A program made the translations under genes and the position numbers. Shown one piece after another: positions 62,144 through 64,000 of a DNA stretch of 64,000 nucleotides (the stretch's first letter is position 1; each line of letters starts with the position of its first letter). The notes under the pieces were generated by a model. It was not told the origin of the DNA and did not search any database. It saw only the letters and a list, made by a program, of their open reading frames with translations. The DNA is from AV40 sp038230255 (GTDB lineage: Bacteria; Verrucomicrobiota; Verrucomicrobiia; Chthoniobacterales; UBA10450): positions 186,001 to 250,000 of the forward strand of contig JBBRNP010000005.1 of the NCBI GenBank assembly GCA_038230255.1, in the 5' to 3' direction.

Positions 62144-63529
62144 TTACTGAACGGCCACGACGGTGCCGATTGGAATCTCAGCGAAAAGCTTTCGCGCCGT
62201 TTCGCCGGGCAAACGAATACAGCCGTGGGACGCGGGGTAGTGCGGCACCACGCCTTCGTGCATTCCAAAATCGAGACAGCTCAGTCGCATGAAATAAGGC
62301 ATATCGACGTGATAAATGGTCGAACGGTGATTGCGCTCTTTATCGGTAATCACGAAATAGCCGCGCTTGGTGGAAAAGCCTTCCCGACCGGTCGAACAGA
62401 TCGAACTCAAAACCGGCACGCCGTCTTTGATCAACGCCATCTGTTGCGACGAGAGCGAAATTTCAATGCGAAGCTTATCCGGCGCCGGTCCGCTGCCGAG
62501 AAGAAGCTGCGCCGGCTGCCAATGGCCGAGCTCGGCCGCGAAGTAGAGGGCGAGCATCTTGTAGCGGCCGGTGGCGCGATTGCGGTCAGCGCCTGCTTGC
62601 AACAGCGCACGGACGTAATCGGTGCGGCCCAGGCCGGCCGCGAGCATCAGACAGGTAACGTTGCGGTCGTCTTCGATGTAATTGCGAAACGATTTCGATG
62701 GGAGCGCGTCGAGAAATTCCTTGTCGTATTTTGCCGGCAAGATCGTGTTCGCGTCAGCGCCGCAATCCAACAACGTCGTAAACAGGGGCACATTGTCAGT
62801 GGCGATCGCGTAAGCGAGCAGCGGAACGCGCTTTCCTTCCGGCGTAGGCGGAGGAATATGTTTCGAAAGGAGCAGTCGGACTGATTCGCGATCTCCCGCG
62901 CGCAGCACATTGTCCAAAGCGCGCAACGCGCTCGGGCTCCATTGTTCCAACTGCGGTAGTCGCGTAAGAATTTCCTGGGCAATTTTTGTGTTGGCGCTTC
63001 CGAGGGCGAGGATCAGCAGTTCACCACTGTCGCCATAAGCCAGTTCCAGGTCTGGGGTCAGGCTCAAGAGAAGATCGACGACTTCGATTTTCTGGGCGGT
63101 TACCGCATAATAAAGTGCCGAATGACCTGCGCGGTCGCGCGTGGCAATGTCGGTAACATGTCCGGCCAGTGCCCGAACCAACTCGAGGTCGCCATGCATT
63201 GCCGCCACCATGAAAGGCGTTACACCCGCGTCATCCGCCAGATCGGCGCTGGCGCCGGCATCCAGGAGTCGTCGCGCTACCGTCCGGTCCTCATGCAAAA
63301 TGGCAGCGAAAAGTAAGGAGCGGTCATTCGCTCCCCGCGCGTTTGGATTCTGATGCTCGCGAAAATAACGATTGATTAGCGAAGTTTGATGCGAATCCAT
63401 CGCCCGAATGAAATCTTCCGCAGGGATCGGTTTGGGAGCGCGGTGATCGGATGCAAGCCGTACCGCCACAAGCACAAAGACGGCGGATAACGTGGCAACC
63501 AGTGCCCGATTCAAGTTGATTAAACGCAT
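62144..63529 (-). CDS. Ankyrin-repeat protein fused to an L,D-transpeptidase
   Basis: A 461-residue protein with an N-terminal signal or anchor (ALVATLSAVFVLVAVRLAS; start ATG 63529). Residues ~60-340 hold ankyrin repeats (GVTPFMVAAMHGDLELVRALAG, GHSALYYAVTAQKIEVVDLLL, CLMLAAGLGRTDYVRALLQAG). The last ~115 residues are a YkuD-type L,D-transpeptidase: IEISLSSQQMALIKDGVPV, and active-site HYPASHGCIRLPGETARKL with the nucleophilic Cys. The family cross-links peptidoglycan or attaches proteins. Ankyrin repeats in front are unusual and suggest a protein-bound or localised form. Confidence 0.88.
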   Translation of the reverse strand: MRLINLNRALVATLSAVFVLVAVRLASDHRAPKPIPAEDFIRAMDSHQTSLINRYFREHQNPNARGANDRSLLFAAILHEDRTVARRLLDAGASADLADDAGVTPFMVAAMHGDLELVRALAGHVTDIATRDRAGHSALYYAVTAQKIEVVDLLLSLTPDLELAYGDSGELLILALGSANTKIAQEILTRLPQLEQWSPSALRALDNVLRAGDRESVRLLLSKHIPPPTPEGKRVPLLAYAIATDNVPLFTTLLDCGADANTILPAKYDKEFLDALPSKSFRNYIEDDRNVTCLMLAAGLGRTDYVRALLQAGADRNRATGRYKMLALYFAAELGHWQPAQLLLGSGPAPDKLRIEISLSSQQMALIKDGVPVLSSICSTGREGFSTKRGYFVITDKERNHRSTIYHVDMPYFMRLSCLDFGMHEGVVPHYPASHGCIRLPGETARKLFAEIPIGTVVAVQ

Positions 63530-63642
63530 ATCCGGAGAGAGACCGACCGATAGTATACCATTAGTCAAGCGGCGCAACCGCTGCAATTCACCTGCCCGGG
63601 CTGCCGGGAGGTGGACTGGCAGCGTTGAACGTTGCATGTTCG

Positions 63643-64000
63643 ATGCTGTCCAACTTCGAACCGATGCGCTTGTTCTCAATTTCACTTCTCGTCATCATCC
63701 TCAATGCGATGCCAATCCTGGCCGCGACTCCGGAGGTTGCTCCGACGCCCACGGTGCCAGCCGCCGCAGCCGAGCAGGGCAAGGACGTGGTTCATCAACT
63801 GAACAATGCTTTTGCCAAGGTTTTCGAGACGGTCGCACCCAGCGTTGTCATCATCGAAATTTCAAAAAAGAGCGACGCTGAAACCTCTGCCTTCGAGGAT
63901 TTGTTCTTCCAAGGTCCGCCCGACGAAAGCAATCCCCGCCGGAACCAGAAAAATCTTCGGCCGATCCAAAGCGAAGGCTCCGGATTCATCGTCCGGCCCG
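63643..64000 (+). CDS. HtrA/DegP-type serine protease, N-terminal part (partial)
   Basis: A frame open to the window end, with ATG 63643 or ATG 63664. The signal peptide (LFSISLLVIILNAMPILAA) is followed by a Pro/Ala linker and VVHQLNNAFAKVFETVAPSVVIIEISKK, then IQSEGSGFIVRP. The V-P-S-V-V-x-I and GSGF(I/V) motifs mark the start of the trypsin-like domain of HtrA/Deg proteases. The catalytic triad lies beyond the window. It is divergent from the ankyrin/transpeptidase gene. Confidence 0.85.
   Translation, partial: MLSNFEPMRLFSISLLVIILNAMPILAATPEVAPTPTVPAAAAEQGKDVVHQLNNAFAKVFETVAPSVVIIEISKKSDAETSAFEDLFFQGPPDESNPRRNQKNLRPIQSEGSGFIVRP

Overview
The window comes from a GC-rich, Gram-negative bacterium of the phylum Verrucomicrobiota, most likely a Spartobacteria/Chthoniobacterales soil lineage. 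The main reason is a complete four-gene run at 7.1-12.0 kb that matches the 'Verru_Chthon cassette' family (proteins D, B, C, A), first named from Verrucomicrobium and Chthoniobacter. An alternative complex III operon and soluble Roadblock/MglA regulators beside a secretion ATPase fit the same group. The placement below phylum level is inference. No rRNA, tRNA, CRISPR array, prophage or insertion sequence with a transposase was seen.

Layout. 0-6 kb: the 3' end of a PilC/GspF-like platform gene (+), then a convergent five-gene operon (-) for a TPR/GspE-N protein, a GspE/PilB ATPase, a long Roadblock-ended protein, an MglA-like GTPase and an MglB-like Roadblock protein. 6.3-6.8 kb: a ParE-type toxin-antitoxin pair. 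7.1-12.6 kb: Verru_Chthon pseudopilin cassette D-B-C-A plus a secreted protein. 12.6-15.5 kb: a duplicated pair of small envelope proteins interleaved with toxin-antitoxin genes. 15.7-20.4 kb: a UVR-motif protein, XerC/D recombinase, a large periplasmic protein, a small basic protein and a solitary nuoA. 20.5-26.0 kb: three PIG-V-like mannosyltransferases, another polytopic protein and a GT2 glycosyltransferase. 26.1-27.4 kb: Dabb-domain protein and rmlA. 27.4-34.5 kb: an aa3-type cytochrome oxidase operon (coxA-C-D-two small proteins-coxB-ctaA-ctaB-sco), with ctaA broken by a one-base frameshift at a homopolymer. 34.6-41.9 kb: two sulfotransferases, a sugar-transferase-like gene, a sulfatase, a phosphatase, a proline-rich membrane protein, dinB. 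42-44.8 kb: a GlcD-GlcF fusion oxidoreductase. 44.8-56.7 kb: actABCDEF (alternative complex III) followed by a Pro/Ala-rich protein and a cbb3-like oxidase trio. 56.9-64 kb: secreted amidohydrolase, DoxX-like protein, secreted TPR protein, lysine 2,3-aminomutase, an ankyrin/L,D-transpeptidase fusion and the start of an HtrA-type protease.

How it works together. The respiratory genes make a quinol-to-oxygen chain without a bc1 complex: ActABCDEF oxidises quinol and passes electrons by cytochromes c to the adjacent cbb3-like oxidase or to the aa3 oxidase 10 kb away. The first 12.6 kb looks like one secretion/pseudopilus locus with a small-GTPase switch.

The least explained layer is noncoding. 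At least five families of short interspersed sequence are present: (1) in-phase tandem heptamers that fill nearly every gap between 6.2 and 16.8 kb; (2) an exact 13-mer GCAAGATCGACAT and close variants; (3) a ~90-bp element bounded by AGGTGGA/TCCACCT with an AGGGAC-loop hairpin; (4) an 84-102-bp element with ~28-bp imperfect terminal inverted repeats; (5) a GCCTTSGGCGAAGGC palindrome, one copy of which lies inside xerD and is translated.
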